Source of the DNA: Bacillota bacterium | GTDB taxonomy: Bacteria; Bacillota; Clostridia; Christensenellales; Aristaeellaceae | Assembly: GCA_023392515.1 (NCBI GenBank) | Contig: JAEVYX010000057.1 | Coordinates: 62,001 to 126,000, forward strand | DNA length: 64,000 nt | Reading direction: 5' to 3' | Part shown: piece by piece, positions 23,998 through 32,905 of the stretch | Layout: each line of letters begins with the position of its first letter | Position numbering within the stretch: the first letter of the stretch is position 1 | Position numbers and translations under genes: made by a program | The notes under the pieces: generated by a model | The model's input: the letters and a program-made list of their open reading frames with translations, nothing else | Database searches by the model: none | What the model was told of the DNA's origin: nothing

Positions 23998-25512
23998 GTG
24001 GATACATTTTTGCTTATCTGCTCGTTGGTGACCTATGTGGAAAGACGGGTCGGAAGGGATATTTGCTATACTGAAATGGAAAAAACCATGGGCTTTTCCT
24101 ATCGGCACATTCGGGAGGTGTTTCGCGAATGTACCAATATCCCGCTCAGCCGGTATATTTCATCCCGGAAGATGGCCAATGCCGCGTTTGATATTGCCCA
24201 TACTGGGCAAACCCTTACGTACATTGCGGGGAAATACGGCTTTGATGCCTACGACACGTTTACCAGGGCTTTCCGCAGGGAAACAGGCCTTATACCAAGC
24301 ATCTTTCGCAAGGCTGCTATACCCGTGGGCAGAAAAAAGCTGGCAATGGGCGCTTACGGCCCGGCGATTCTCCCCGTAAAACATGACATGCTGATAAAGC
24401 GGAATGCGGAGGTGGATCATTTGCCTACAAGCATGGAAAAAACACAGGAAAGCTGCATATTGTTTGGGGTGCCGAAAGTGGCTTATTCCGACGAGGAATG
24501 TACACCCTTTCCTGCCTGCCTGAAATCCTGTTTGCATTATATGGGCCAGCAGGTGGACTATGCTGCTTTGATGGCAGCGTCTGGAGCGGCATTCAGGCTG
24601 CGCTGGAATATGGGAATGTGGGATGGAGGGAATGTGGATATCCGCATAGTTTACGAAAACGATCAGGAGGCTTTTTTGAAATCCTTCCAGGCGGCAGGCA
24701 GGCGTGTTCGTATGCTGGAGAGGACCCATTCCAACAAAGCGGAATTTCAGAAGTTCATTGTGGAGGAAATTGATGCGGGCCGCCCGGTGATTGCGCTGGG
24801 CATCATTGGCCCGCCGGAAGCCTGTATCCTTACCGGGTATATGGAAAACGGGGAAACGCTGCTGGGCTGGAACTTCTTTCAGGATAATCCCGAATTTGCA
24901 GCAGATGTTCAAATGCATGAAACCGGCTATTTCATCTGCAGAAAATGGTGGGAGAATGAGCAGACAAGCCTCTTAATGGCTATCGGGGAAGAGGAAGAGG
25001 CACATGTGCCCTTGAAGGAACAGCTTCAAAACGCTGTGGAGATTCTGGAAAAAGAGCAGCTTGTCATCCGCTCCCCTGATGGTGAAAAGGTGCGAATCTA
25101 CGCAGGCGGCCAGGCTGCCTATGACGCTTGGGCCAATGCCATTGGAAATGAGCGTGAATTTCCGGCTCATGCGCTTCTGCCCCTGCTGTTTGAGCGTATC
25201 ATGTGTCAGACAGATGCCCAGGTGATGGTGGGTGAGGGGCGATCGTATGCCGCCGTGTGGCTCAACCATATCGGGGATAGCCTGCCGCAGCAAAAAGCTA
25301 TGCTAAGCCAGGCAGCGGAGGAATTCAAAAAAGCAGCCTGCAGCGTCTTTCGTATGTATGCCTTGCGGGGTGGCTTTGAGCAGACAGAATCTGCTGCGAA
25401 AACTTTTGCAAAACCTGAGGTTCGCAAAAAGGTCATTGAGCTGATTTATGAGGCAAAGGAGCATGAGGCAAAAGCAAAATCAATCCTGAAAGAAATCGTG
25501 GAACAACGATAA
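23998..25512 (+). CDS. AraC-type HTH fused to a BtrH-like domain
   Basis: A 504-residue fusion. The first 110 residues are an AraC/XylS DNA-binding domain (FSYRHIREVFRECTNIPLSRY and YGFDAYDTFTRAFRRETG). The rest (from about 160) resembles the butirosin BtrH/C39-peptidase-like fold: FPACLKSCLHYMGQQVDYAALMA, WDGGNVDIRIVY-type text and later AGRPVIALGIIGPPEACILTGY. That fold in BtrH acts as an acyltransferase in antibiotic assembly; here it may be a ligand-sensing or enzymatic module. GTG at 23998 follows TGGAG by 8 bases; an ATG at 23980 is the alternative. It lies downstream of the molybdenum operon and may regulate it. Confidence 0.72.
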   Translation: MDTFLLICSLVTYVERRVGRDICYTEMEKTMGFSYRHIREVFRECTNIPLSRYISSRKMANAAFDIAHTGQTLTYIAGKYGFDAYDTFTRAFRRETGLIPSIFRKAAIPVGRKKLAMGAYGPAILPVKHDMLIKRNAEVDHLPTSMEKTQESCILFGVPKVAYSDEECTPFPACLKSCLHYMGQQVDYAALMAASGAAFRLRWNMGMWDGGNVDIRIVYENDQEAFLKSFQAAGRRVRMLERTHSNKAEFQKFIVEEIDAGRPVIALGIIGPPEACILTGYMENGETLLGWNFFQDNPEFAADVQMHETGYFICRKWWENEQTSLLMAIGEEEEAHVPLKEQLQNAVEILEKEQLVIRSPDGEKVRIYAGGQAAYDAWANAIGNEREFPAHALLPLLFERIMCQTDAQVMVGEGRSYAAVWLNHIGDSLPQQKAMLSQAAEEFKKAACSVFRMYALRGGFEQTESAAKTFAKPEVRKKVIELIYEAKEHEAKAKSILKEIVEQR

Positions 25513-25518
25513 AAGCAC

Positions 25519-25566
25519 AAACCCGCTTGAAGAAAATTCCATTCTTTCAGGCGGGTTTCGTTTTGT
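25519..25566 (+). terminator. Terminator of the AraC/BtrH-like gene
   Basis: AAACCCGC pairs with GCGGGTTT, with a longer mismatched inner stem, and is followed by CGTTTTG. Confidence 0.65.
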
Positions 25567-25648
25567 CTGCATAATAGATTTCCAATATTTTTTATTGAAA
25601 AGAGAACGTATGTTTGCTATAATGATAGGGAAGGATTGTAATGGGTAG

Positions 25649-25909
25649 GTGAAAAAAGTGGATAAGGGTAGGTGCAAGGCCTATGTCCGAGTGGAGGCTT
25701 GGTTTGAGGAGGACGGCACCATTCATCCGACCTGCATCATTTGGGGAAACGGTGCCCGTTATTCTGTGGATAAGGTTCTGGACAGAAGGCCGGGAGTGAG
25801 CCTCAAAGCCGGGGGTGCAGGTATGCGCTACACGGTAAGCATCGCCGACCGCGTAACATTTTTGTATCAGCAGGGATCCCAGTGGTTTGTTGAAAAGAAG
25901 AATACTTGA
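25649..25909 (+). CDS. Small hypothetical protein, 86 residues
   Basis: I do not recognise a named family. The protein is soluble and beta-rich: KAYVRVEAWFEEDGTIHPTC, then GMRYTVSIADRVTFLYQQGS and WFVEKK at the end, the kind of small barrel often fed by a single gene. The start is GTG at 25649 (another GTG at 25659 is possible). It sits just upstream of the dehydrogenase with a 60-base gap and may be co-expressed. Confidence 0.65.
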   Translation: MKKVDKGRCKAYVRVEAWFEEDGTIHPTCIIWGNGARYSVDKVLDRRPGVSLKAGGAGMRYTVSIADRVTFLYQQGSQWFVEKKNT

Positions 25910-25972
25910 TTTACAATCAAAAGACAGCAGGATATAATAGCAGGTAGAAAAGGAAATGAAGGCGGTAAGCTC

Positions 25973-26941
25973 ATGAACATCGTATTGCTGGAATCCTTGA
26001 ATATCCCTAATGAAACATTGGAAGTATATACAGCTCCCTTGAAAGAAAAGGGGCATGCATTTACAGCCTATAAACAATGCGAAACGCCGAAGATAAAGGC
26101 GCAGAGGGCCATGGAGGCGGATGCGCTTCTCATTGCCAATTCCCCTTTGGACGCTGATGTAATAAACGCCTGCCCCAAGCTTAAGTTTATTGACGTGGCT
26201 TTTACGGGTGTGGACCATGTGGATCTTGGTGCAGCAAAAGCGCGCAGAATTGCGGTCAGCAACGCTTCCGGTTATGCCACACAAGCTGTTGCCGAAACGG
26301 CGCTGTGCATGATGCTCTCCCTTTTAAGAAACATTCGGGCCGTTGAGGACCGCTGCCGGGTCTCAAAGACAAAGGAAGGGCTGGTAGGCCGGGAATTATC
26401 CGGGATGACGGTGGGCTTCGTAGGGCTTGGGAAAATTGGTAAACGCACTGCGGAACTGTGCCAGGCCTTTGGCTGCAAAATATTGGCTTATGTCCACCAT
26501 CCTGAAAAGAGCGAGCTTGCCGGAGCGGAGTATACCACACTGGACGATATGCTGCGCAGGTCTGATATCGTATCGCTCCATTGCCCACTAACGGCGGAAA
26601 CAAGGGGCCTGATAAACAAAGAGCGGATTGGGCTTATGAAGCCGGGGGCTTTGCTTATCAACACGGCCCGGGGGCCGGTGGTGAATTCCGAAGCGCTGGC
26701 CCAAGCCCTTGAGCAGGGGAGGCTGGGCGGAGCGGGAATAGATGTATTCGAGATGGAGCCGCCCATTCCTGAAAATCATCCGCTTTTGCAAGCCCCACAT
26801 ACCATATTAACGCCACACATGGCTTTCGCGTCCCAGGAGAGCATGCTGAAAAGAGCGCAAATTGTGTTTGATAACTTGGATGCCTGGCTGGATGGCAAGC
26901 AGCAGAACATCATACTCAATGGGGAGGAGGCGGGAGTTTGA
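25973..26941 (+). CDS. D-2-hydroxyacid dehydrogenase (NAD-dependent)
   Basis: A 322-residue dehydrogenase. The NAD Rossmann motif is GFVGLGKIGK (about residue 146). Catalytic residues are visible as Arg in NTARGPVVN, Glu in FEMEPPIPENHP and His in LTPHMAFAS. Family members reduce 2-oxo acids such as glyoxylate, hydroxypyruvate or phosphoglycerate analogues; the exact substrate is not clear. Its TTG-overlapping neighbour ogt follows with no gap. Confidence 0.9.
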   Translation: MNIVLLESLNIPNETLEVYTAPLKEKGHAFTAYKQCETPKIKAQRAMEADALLIANSPLDADVINACPKLKFIDVAFTGVDHVDLGAAKARRIAVSNASGYATQAVAETALCMMLSLLRNIRAVEDRCRVSKTKEGLVGRELSGMTVGFVGLGKIGKRTAELCQAFGCKILAYVHHPEKSELAGAEYTTLDDMLRRSDIVSLHCPLTAETRGLINKERIGLMKPGALLINTARGPVVNSEALAQALEQGRLGGAGIDVFEMEPPIPENHPLLQAPHTILTPHMAFASQESMLKRAQIVFDNLDAWLDGKQQNIILNGEEAGV

Positions 26942-27405
26942 AGCAGGCTTTCTTTTATGATATGGTTCTGGGCCGAGTTGGCATTGCCCAGCAGGACGGG
27001 GCCGTGACGGACGTTTTTATGAGCGGCGATCAGATTCCGCCGGATGTTGAAATTCAGGAAACACCCTTGCTCCTTCAGGCGGCAAATGAGCTAAAAGAAT
27101 ATTTCCAGGGCCTTCGCAAGGAATTTTCTGTTCCCCTTCGTCCGGAGGGGACGGCCTTTCAAATAAAAGTCTGGGAAGCGCTATTGCAAATTCCCTATGG
27201 ACAGACCTGGACCTATGGGCAGCTGGCCCGGGCGGTGGGTAACCCCAAGGCATCCAGAGCGGTTGGAATGGCCAACCATCGCAATCCCATCATGATACTT
27301 ATCCCTTGCCACCGGGTGATTGGTTCCAATGGCAGCCTGGTTGGATACGGCGGAGGCCTTCCAATGAAGGAAGCGCTGCTGAAACTGGAAAAGAGCGGGG
27401 CATAG
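26938..27405 (+). CDS. ogt: Methylated-DNA-protein-cysteine methyltransferase
   Basis: A 155-residue single-use DNA repair protein that removes methyl groups from O6-methylguanine or O4-methylthymine onto its own cysteine. The active-site motif is IPCHRVIGSNG, near residue 122; the DNA-binding helix segment is YGQLARAVGNPKASRAVGMA. Start is TTG in the TTGA overlap with the dehydrogenase, so the two are co-translated. The short N-terminal domain matches the Ogt type. Confidence 0.92.
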   Translation: MKQAFFYDMVLGRVGIAQQDGAVTDVFMSGDQIPPDVEIQETPLLLQAANELKEYFQGLRKEFSVPLRPEGTAFQIKVWEALLQIPYGQTWTYGQLARAVGNPKASRAVGMANHRNPIMILIPCHRVIGSNGSLVGYGGGLPMKEALLKLEKSGA

Positions 27406-27448
27406 CCTCTCAAACATATGCAAAGGCAGGATTTTCCGGCTGAATATT

Positions 27449-27486
27449 AAAACATCCTCCCACATGAAAATGGGGGGATGCTTTTA
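27449..27486. terminator. Bidirectional terminator between ogt and the MATE gene
   Basis: CATCCTCCCA pairs with TGGGGGGATG (10 bp) around CATGAAAA, flanked by AAAA and CTTTTA, so it can serve both converging genes. Confidence 0.75.
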
Positions 27487-27488
27487 CT

Positions 27489-28817
27489 TTAGAGAATAGC
27501 TTTTTGCAGCCACTTGCCCGAATAGTAACGATATACGAAAGCAATGGAGCGGAAGACCCAGTCGATGAACATGGCAATCCAGATTCCCAAAATGCCCATG
27601 TGCAATTGGTTGACCAGTATGTAGGAAAAAACAATGCGGAATGTCAGCATGGAAAGACCCGATACCAGCATGGTGAATTTTGCATCGCCTGATGCGCGCA
27701 ATGCGTTGGGCAGCGTAAAGGATACGGGCCAGAAAAAGATGCAGAAGATACCATGTATGACCACCAACTGCTGCGCCAGGCTGGTTGTTTCGGGGCTTAG
27801 ATGAAAAGCTTTAAGGATCAGCGGGTTTAAAAGCAGAATAACGCCTACCAGAGCCCCTACGGTCAGATAGGTTAATCGCATCAGGAAGAGCACATAGTGT
27901 TTTGCCTGTTTATACTCCCGGGCGCCAATGCAGCGGCCAACCACTGCCACCATAGACAGGCTGATAGCCGATCCGGGAATGGATTGCATGGAACTAAGCG
28001 TATTCGCTACCGCATTGGCTGCAATGGCGATGGTTCCCAAAGAGGCCACCAAGCTTTGAATCAGCAGCTTTCCCAACTGAAACATGCCATTTTCCAAGCC
28101 TGTTGGAACGCCTACCCGGAGAATCCGCCGAACCATATCGTTATTCCACTGAAATTTATGCAGGCTCGGAATTTGAAGCAAAGGATGGGGGTTCCTTAAA
28201 ACAACCAGCATGATCACTGCGCCAACCATCCGGGAAAATAGCGTCGCCAATGCCGCCCCCGCCACACCCATATCAAACACATAGATGAGCAGTGCGTTTC
28301 CAATGATGTTGATGGCATTCATGAGTATAGAGGTCTTTAGGGAAGCCTTGGAATTGCCCACGGCCCGTAATAGCGCGGCGCTGCCATTATAAACAGATAA
28401 AAATGGATAGCTCACGGCGGAGATAAGGAAATAGATTTGGGCGCTCGCCATGACTTCTTGCTCAATGCTGCCAAATATCATTTGCAGAAGCCATCCTCGG
28501 GAGACCAACGAAAAGAGGGAGATCCCTAAGGAGACTGCAAGAACGGTATAAAGCAGCTGCTTGGCTGCCTGCCCTGCCAAATCCGGTTCCTTGCGCCCAA
28601 TGTATTGGGAGGTAACGACTGCGCCGCCGGTGGCCAAGGCGGCAAATACATTGATGAGCAATATGTTGATAGCGTCCACCAGGGAAATGCCTGAAACGGC
28701 TGCCTCCCCAACGGAGGATACCATTACCGTATCCGCAAAGCCGATAGCCACTGCCAAAAACTGCTCCAATATGAGCGGAATAATCAGACGCTTCAAGTCG
28801 CTTCCCGTAAAAAGCAT
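27489..28817 (-). CDS. MATE family efflux transporter
   Basis: An integral membrane antiporter of about 442 residues with twelve predicted helices, exporting cationic drugs or metabolites in exchange for Na+ or H+. The first helix starts with LKRLIIPLILEQFLAVAIGFAD, the usual MATE text, and two halves repeat the pattern. I choose ATG at 28817 (MLFTGSDLKRL), with AGGGA about 7 bases upstream; in-frame alternatives are ATG codons at 28856 and 28883, which would add an unusual hydrophilic start. It converges on ogt. Confidence 0.88.
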   Translation of the reverse strand: MLFTGSDLKRLIIPLILEQFLAVAIGFADTVMVSSVGEAAVSGISLVDAINILLINVFAALATGGAVVTSQYIGRKEPDLAGQAAKQLLYTVLAVSLGISLFSLVSRGWLLQMIFGSIEQEVMASAQIYFLISAVSYPFLSVYNGSAALLRAVGNSKASLKTSILMNAINIIGNALLIYVFDMGVAGAALATLFSRMVGAVIMLVVLRNPHPLLQIPSLHKFQWNNDMVRRILRVGVPTGLENGMFQLGKLLIQSLVASLGTIAIAANAVANTLSSMQSIPGSAISLSMVAVVGRCIGAREYKQAKHYVLFLMRLTYLTVGALVGVILLLNPLILKAFHLSPETTSLAQQLVVIHGIFCIFFWPVSFTLPNALRASGDAKFTMLVSGLSMLTFRIVFSYILVNQLHMGILGIWIAMFIDWVFRSIAFVYRYYSGKWLQKAIL

Positions 28818-28985
28818 CTCATGTCCCTGTAGTGAATGTTGAGCAAAAATTTTCATACTCAGGTATTTTGAACCCGTTTTCAAGAAATGGCAAGATGTTT
28901 TCCAAAAGATTATAGAAAATGTTATGGATTATAACCCCTGTGGGGAGATATGAGGGGGCCGAAAGCAGCGTCATTACCCGGAAAG

Positions 28986-30170
28986 TTATTGCATATTCCG
29001 ATACTGCGCCGGAGTCATGCCAATATGCTTTTTAAAGATCTGTATAAAATGGCTTTGAGAACAAAACTGATAAAACCCGGCAATATCCGAAACGCTGCTC
29101 TGGCTGTAGCGCAAAAAATGGCAGGCTTCTTCAATGCGCCGTTTTTGAATAAAGGAGGTAAGTGAAATGCTCATCTCCTGTTTGAAACGGCTGGACAAAT
29201 AGTCCGGATGGATGTACACCTGCCGGGCAATGAGGGGAAGTGTCAGCTTTTCGGATAAATGGTCGTCGATATAAGTGACGGCCCTTCTAATGGTGCTGGA
29301 AAGCTGGGCACTCTTATGCCGGTTTACATGGTCAATGAACTGCAGCATCATGGTCGATTCCAAAGCATCCAGCGCTTTCATGTCCTGCAGCCTCTCGATT
29401 TGAAGGATGAAGGCATCCGAGAGGGTAAAGGCTTCATCAGCCGGTACCGCCGCGGAGATGGCTGCGCGGGTGAACAGGGTGCAGCTGCATATGAGGGAGT
29501 TTTTCAAAGACCGAAGAGGGTCTTGGGCCAGGGTTGCCCGTTTAAGACTGTTGATTTCTGACAGCACTTTCAGTGCGTTGTTCTTGTCGCCATTGCGGAT
29601 CATACGCACCTCCTCCTGCTCCAAAAAGTAAGGCGGGTGCTGGAATAGCGCCATGCGGTTTTCGTAAGTCTTTTCGAAATAGGGCCGGTTCATATCCGTT
29701 TGGATTGGCGGGGGAAGCATGGGGAGCGGTTCCTCTCCGGGAAACAATTGTTCCAGCAGGCGGCCTATATAAAAATAGCTGTCCTCCCCGATATACGGCA
29801 GCGCCTGATAATGCTGGGCTACCTCTGACCGCCTTTCCAAAGGAAGATGGAGGAATCGTATACGCCTTGCAATTTCTCCTTCCGTTAATGGGATTGTTGT
29901 GAACGGACCTAATAGCAGTGCGGCATTTCGCCCCAGCTCAAAATACAAGTATTGCTCCTGATAGGCATCTTCTACATACTGAACCACCAGCGGCTGATGG
30001 GCGCTGATGGATAAAAGAGACAGTGGGGATTTATTCTCCAGCAGTTGAGCGGCACTTTGAATGCTTTCCGGCAGGGAAAAGGCCATTTCCCCGTTTTGAT
30101 AAAAGGCGATGGGCAGGCGGCAGGCAAAATGAATAACCCGCATCAAATGCATGGTATCAGAAAACAACAT
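28986..30170 (-). CDS. AraC family transcriptional regulator
   Basis: A 394-residue regulator. The C-terminal 100 residues are an AraC HTH domain with LPLIARQVYIHPDYLSSRF (first helix-turn-helix) and VSDIAGFYQFCSQSHFIQIF (second), ending GMTPAQYRNMQ. The first 250 residues form an unknown sensing region. ATG at 30170 with AAGGGG 10 bases upstream is preferred over the in-frame TTG at 30176. It is divergent from the sugar ABC operon and likely controls it, with a palindrome at 30235-30248 in between. Confidence 0.85.
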   Translation of the reverse strand: MLFSDTMHLMRVIHFACRLPIAFYQNGEMAFSLPESIQSAAQLLENKSPLSLLSISAHQPLVVQYVEDAYQEQYLYFELGRNAALLLGPFTTIPLTEGEIARRIRFLHLPLERRSEVAQHYQALPYIGEDSYFYIGRLLEQLFPGEEPLPMLPPPIQTDMNRPYFEKTYENRMALFQHPPYFLEQEEVRMIRNGDKNNALKVLSEINSLKRATLAQDPLRSLKNSLICSCTLFTRAAISAAVPADEAFTLSDAFILQIERLQDMKALDALESTMMLQFIDHVNRHKSAQLSSTIRRAVTYIDDHLSEKLTLPLIARQVYIHPDYLSSRFKQEMSISLTSFIQKRRIEEACHFLRYSQSSVSDIAGFYQFCSQSHFIQIFKKHIGMTPAQYRNMQ

Positions 30171-30234
30171 GGTCAATAATCCCCTTTGATTTCTGTTTTA
30201 TGTGTAGCAAGAATATAAATATTGTAATACAAAA

Positions 30235-30252
30235 ATCAAAAATTTGATATAC
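30235..30252 (+). promoter_or_regulatory. Operator-like palindrome over a -10 box
   Basis: ATCAAA-AA-TTTGAT is a perfect 6-bp inverted repeat at 30235-30248, overlapping TATACT (30247-30252), in the divergent region between the AraC regulator and the ABC operon. Confidence 0.5.
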
Positions 30253-30353
30253 TGAAATGCAGAATATGCATATAATCATTTTAGAGCGTTGGAGAACGGA
30301 TAATTGAACAAGGGAACCCGCTCCGACACAATGAAGTTAAGGAGGAACCATCT

Positions 30354-31535
30354 ATGAAGAAAATGGCAAGCCTTTTCCTGGCGCTGGCCTTGGTCCTTAC
30401 CTCGGCAGCAGCCTTGGCAGAACCCGCAGCGCTGAAATTTGCCGCCCAGGGCGACAGCACTCCGGCTACCCAGGCCGTGATCGATGCTTTCAATGCCTCC
30501 CAGGATGCGTACAAAGTGGAATGGGTCGACATGACCAACGATTCCGGCGCTATGCGTGAACAGCTCATTACCTCTTTGAAGGCTGGCAGCACCGAGTATG
30601 ACGTATTGTCCATGGACGTAGTTTGGGCCGGCGAGTTTGCCGCGGCCGGCTACATTGAACCCCTGGACATGTTGATGGAAGACGCAGGTTTGAAAATTGA
30701 GGACTACAACGCAGGCTCCATGGCATCCGGTGCTTACAACGGCAAGCAATACGTGATGCCTTTCTTCCCGGACCTGGGCCTATTGTACTTCCGCAAGGAC
30801 ATCGTGTCTGAAGAAGACGCGGCCAAGCTGGTTTCCGGAGACTACACCTTTGCCGATCTTCAGGCTATGGCGGAAAAGTATATGGGCCAGGCTGGGACAA
30901 CTGATGGTTTTGTGTTCCAATCCTCCCTGTATGAAGGCCTGGTTTGCAACGCCAATGAGTTTACTGCCAACTGGACGGATATCAAGGGCGGCCTGGAAGC
31001 CATGAAAGCCCTGATTGCCTCCAAAGCGACCCCTGAAAACATCATGACCTATACAGAAGGGGAAACCTTCAACTCCTTCATCAAGGGCGGCAGCGTGTTT
31101 GCCCGCAACTGGCCCTATCAGTGGGGCGGCATCAAGTCGGACGGCACCATCACCACCGATCAGGTTGGCATTGCCCCCCTGCCCGGCGGCTCTACCGTAG
31201 GCGGCTGGCTGCTGGCCATCAACAAGAACAGCCTCCAGCAGGAAGGCGCCTTTGAGTTCATCAAGTTCCTCAACAGCGAGGAAGGGCAAATTGTGATGTC
31301 TCAGGCGTATCTGCCCGGTTATAACACCATGCTGGAAAATGAAAAGGTCATTGCCAACAATGAGCTGCTTTCCATGGAAGGCTTCAAAAATGCGCTGAAG
31401 ACCACCATCGCAAGGCCTGTATCTGCCGAGTATGCCAAGGTTTCCGATGCTTTGCAGCAGGCAGTCTACGCGTATCTTTCCGGTGCTGCGGATATTGATG
31501 CAACCGTTACGGCTGTAGAAGCTGCCCTGAAATAA
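30354..31535 (+). CDS. Sugar ABC transporter substrate-binding protein
   Basis: A 393-residue extracytoplasmic binding protein of the family 1 (oligosaccharide, MalE-like) type: LKFAAQGDSTPATQAVIDAFN at the start and the DVLSMDVVWAGEFAAAGYIEPL segment near residue 85. Residues 1-22 are a signal peptide cleaved at ALA-EP. There is no lipobox cysteine, although Gram-positive binding proteins are usually lipoproteins. AAGGAGG precedes the ATG. It heads the operon with two permeases and a GH65 enzyme and is followed by a partial attenuator hairpin, which would favour high expression of the binding protein. Confidence 0.92.
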   Translation: MKKMASLFLALALVLTSAAALAEPAALKFAAQGDSTPATQAVIDAFNASQDAYKVEWVDMTNDSGAMREQLITSLKAGSTEYDVLSMDVVWAGEFAAAGYIEPLDMLMEDAGLKIEDYNAGSMASGAYNGKQYVMPFFPDLGLLYFRKDIVSEEDAAKLVSGDYTFADLQAMAEKYMGQAGTTDGFVFQSSLYEGLVCNANEFTANWTDIKGGLEAMKALIASKATPENIMTYTEGETFNSFIKGGSVFARNWPYQWGGIKSDGTITTDQVGIAPLPGGSTVGGWLLAINKNSLQQEGAFEFIKFLNSEEGQIVMSQAYLPGYNTMLENEKVIANNELLSMEGFKNALKTTIARPVSAEYAKVSDALQQAVYAYLSGAADIDATVTAVEAALK

Positions 31536-31556
31536 CAAAAGTGTTTGGTACCTGAG

Positions 31557-31584
31557 AAAAAGAAGGTCCCTCTGCCTTCTTTTC
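31557..31584 (+). terminator. Attenuator hairpin after the binding-protein gene
   Basis: AAAAGAAGG pairs with CCTTCTTTT around TCCCTCTG. In sugar ABC operons such a leaky stop lets the binding protein be made in excess of the permeases. Confidence 0.55.
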
Positions 31585-31679
31585 CATGAGAGGGGCGGGG
31601 CTGTATCCTGCGGGCTGCAGCCCTGCCTTTTATGTAATGGGAACGCCTTTTTTGATCCTGCTAAGGAGGTGGAAGCAAC

Positions 31680-32891
31680 ATGCGGCGCAACATGACATGG
31701 AAGGAATTCCTGTTTGTGCTCCCATTGCTTTTGTTGGTTGCGGTGTTTTCGCTGTATCCCATCTTAAGCTCTGGTGTGTACACGCTGTTCGATTACCAAA
31801 CGAACAACCAATCCCTTAACCGTCTCTACACCGGCGGCAACCTGAATGCGGAGCTTTTTCATGAGGACTGCGAATATATCAACCACTACCTGAAAAGAGA
31901 TTTGGAAAAAGTGGATGAAAAGGGCCGGTCGGATATCCGGGCACTGATGGAAGAAGTGTCGGGAAAGATGGCTGCTTATGAGGGCGTAAAAGGGACCATC
32001 AGCCTGAGTGCAGGCCAGACTGAGGAAATCATTGCTTTTGTCGACAGCTTGGAGAAGAAAATAAAAACATTGGGGGATAGCTATCCCAATGCACAGATAC
32101 AAACCCCCGCAAAGGCCGGTAATTTTCTTGACGAAATGCGCAGCTGTATTGTTGGCTCCAACTTCATTGGGGTGTCCGGCTATGAAAAATTGGTGAAGGA
32201 CAGCCGCTTCTTTGCAGCCCTGCAAAACACACTGGTTTTCACGGTGATTTCCGTGGCTATCGAACTGGTGCTTGGTATGGCGCTGGCCCTCATCATGGAT
32301 AAATCCATCCGGGGTATTGGCCTGGTCCGCACTACCGCATTGATTCCATGGGCTATTCCCACGGCGGTTTCCGCACTGATCTGGTGTTATCTGTATGATG
32401 GCTCCAGCGGTGTTGTGGCAAGGGTTTTCACAATTGTTGGGCTATTAAAATCCCCCGAATTATTGCTTACCACCCAGAGCGGGGCAATGGCTGCGGCCAT
32501 CCTGGCAGATGTCTGGAAGACAACGCCTTATATGGCGCTGCTCCTGCTGGCCGGATTGCAGGTCATCGACAGGGGACTATACGAATCCAGCGCCATTGAT
32601 GGCGCAGGTGCGGTGCGCACCTTCACGACCATCACCTTGCCGCTTTTGAAGCCGTCCATGCTGGTAGCCCTTTTGTTCCGCACGCTGGATGCCTTCAGGG
32701 TGTACGACCTCATTGCGGTCTTGACCAAGGGAACACCCGAAACCCTGTCCATCTATGCCTATAAGGTCATGATCGGCCAAAGCAATTATGGCTATGGCTC
32801 CGTTATTGTGCTGGCCATGTTCCTGTGTGTGGCATTGATTGCCTTTTTGTATGTCAAGGTGCTTGGCGCCGAATTGATGACAGACGCCTGA
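31680..32891 (+). CDS. Sugar ABC transporter permease, MalF-type with large external loop
   Basis: A 403-residue permease. The first helix (residues 10-32) is followed by about 130 soluble residues (45-180, including RLYTGGNLNAELFHEDC and EEIIAFVDSLEKKIK) before the remaining five helices; most CUT1 permeases are about 290 residues. The EAA-like loop reads YESSAIDGAGAVRTFTTITLPLL. AAGGAGG precedes the ATG. The extra loop would lie outside the membrane where it can contact the binding protein, as the MalF P2 loop does, though at a different position. Confidence 0.9.
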   Translation: MRRNMTWKEFLFVLPLLLLVAVFSLYPILSSGVYTLFDYQTNNQSLNRLYTGGNLNAELFHEDCEYINHYLKRDLEKVDEKGRSDIRALMEEVSGKMAAYEGVKGTISLSAGQTEEIIAFVDSLEKKIKTLGDSYPNAQIQTPAKAGNFLDEMRSCIVGSNFIGVSGYEKLVKDSRFFAALQNTLVFTVISVAIELVLGMALALIMDKSIRGIGLVRTTALIPWAIPTAVSALIWCYLYDGSSGVVARVFTIVGLLKSPELLLTTQSGAMAAAILADVWKTTPYMALLLLAGLQVIDRGLYESSAIDGAGAVRTFTTITLPLLKPSMLVALLFRTLDAFRVYDLIAVLTKGTPETLSIYAYKVMIGQSNYGYGSVIVLAMFLCVALIAFLYVKVLGAELMTDA

Positions 32892-32905
32892 AAGGAGGAA
32901 AGACC

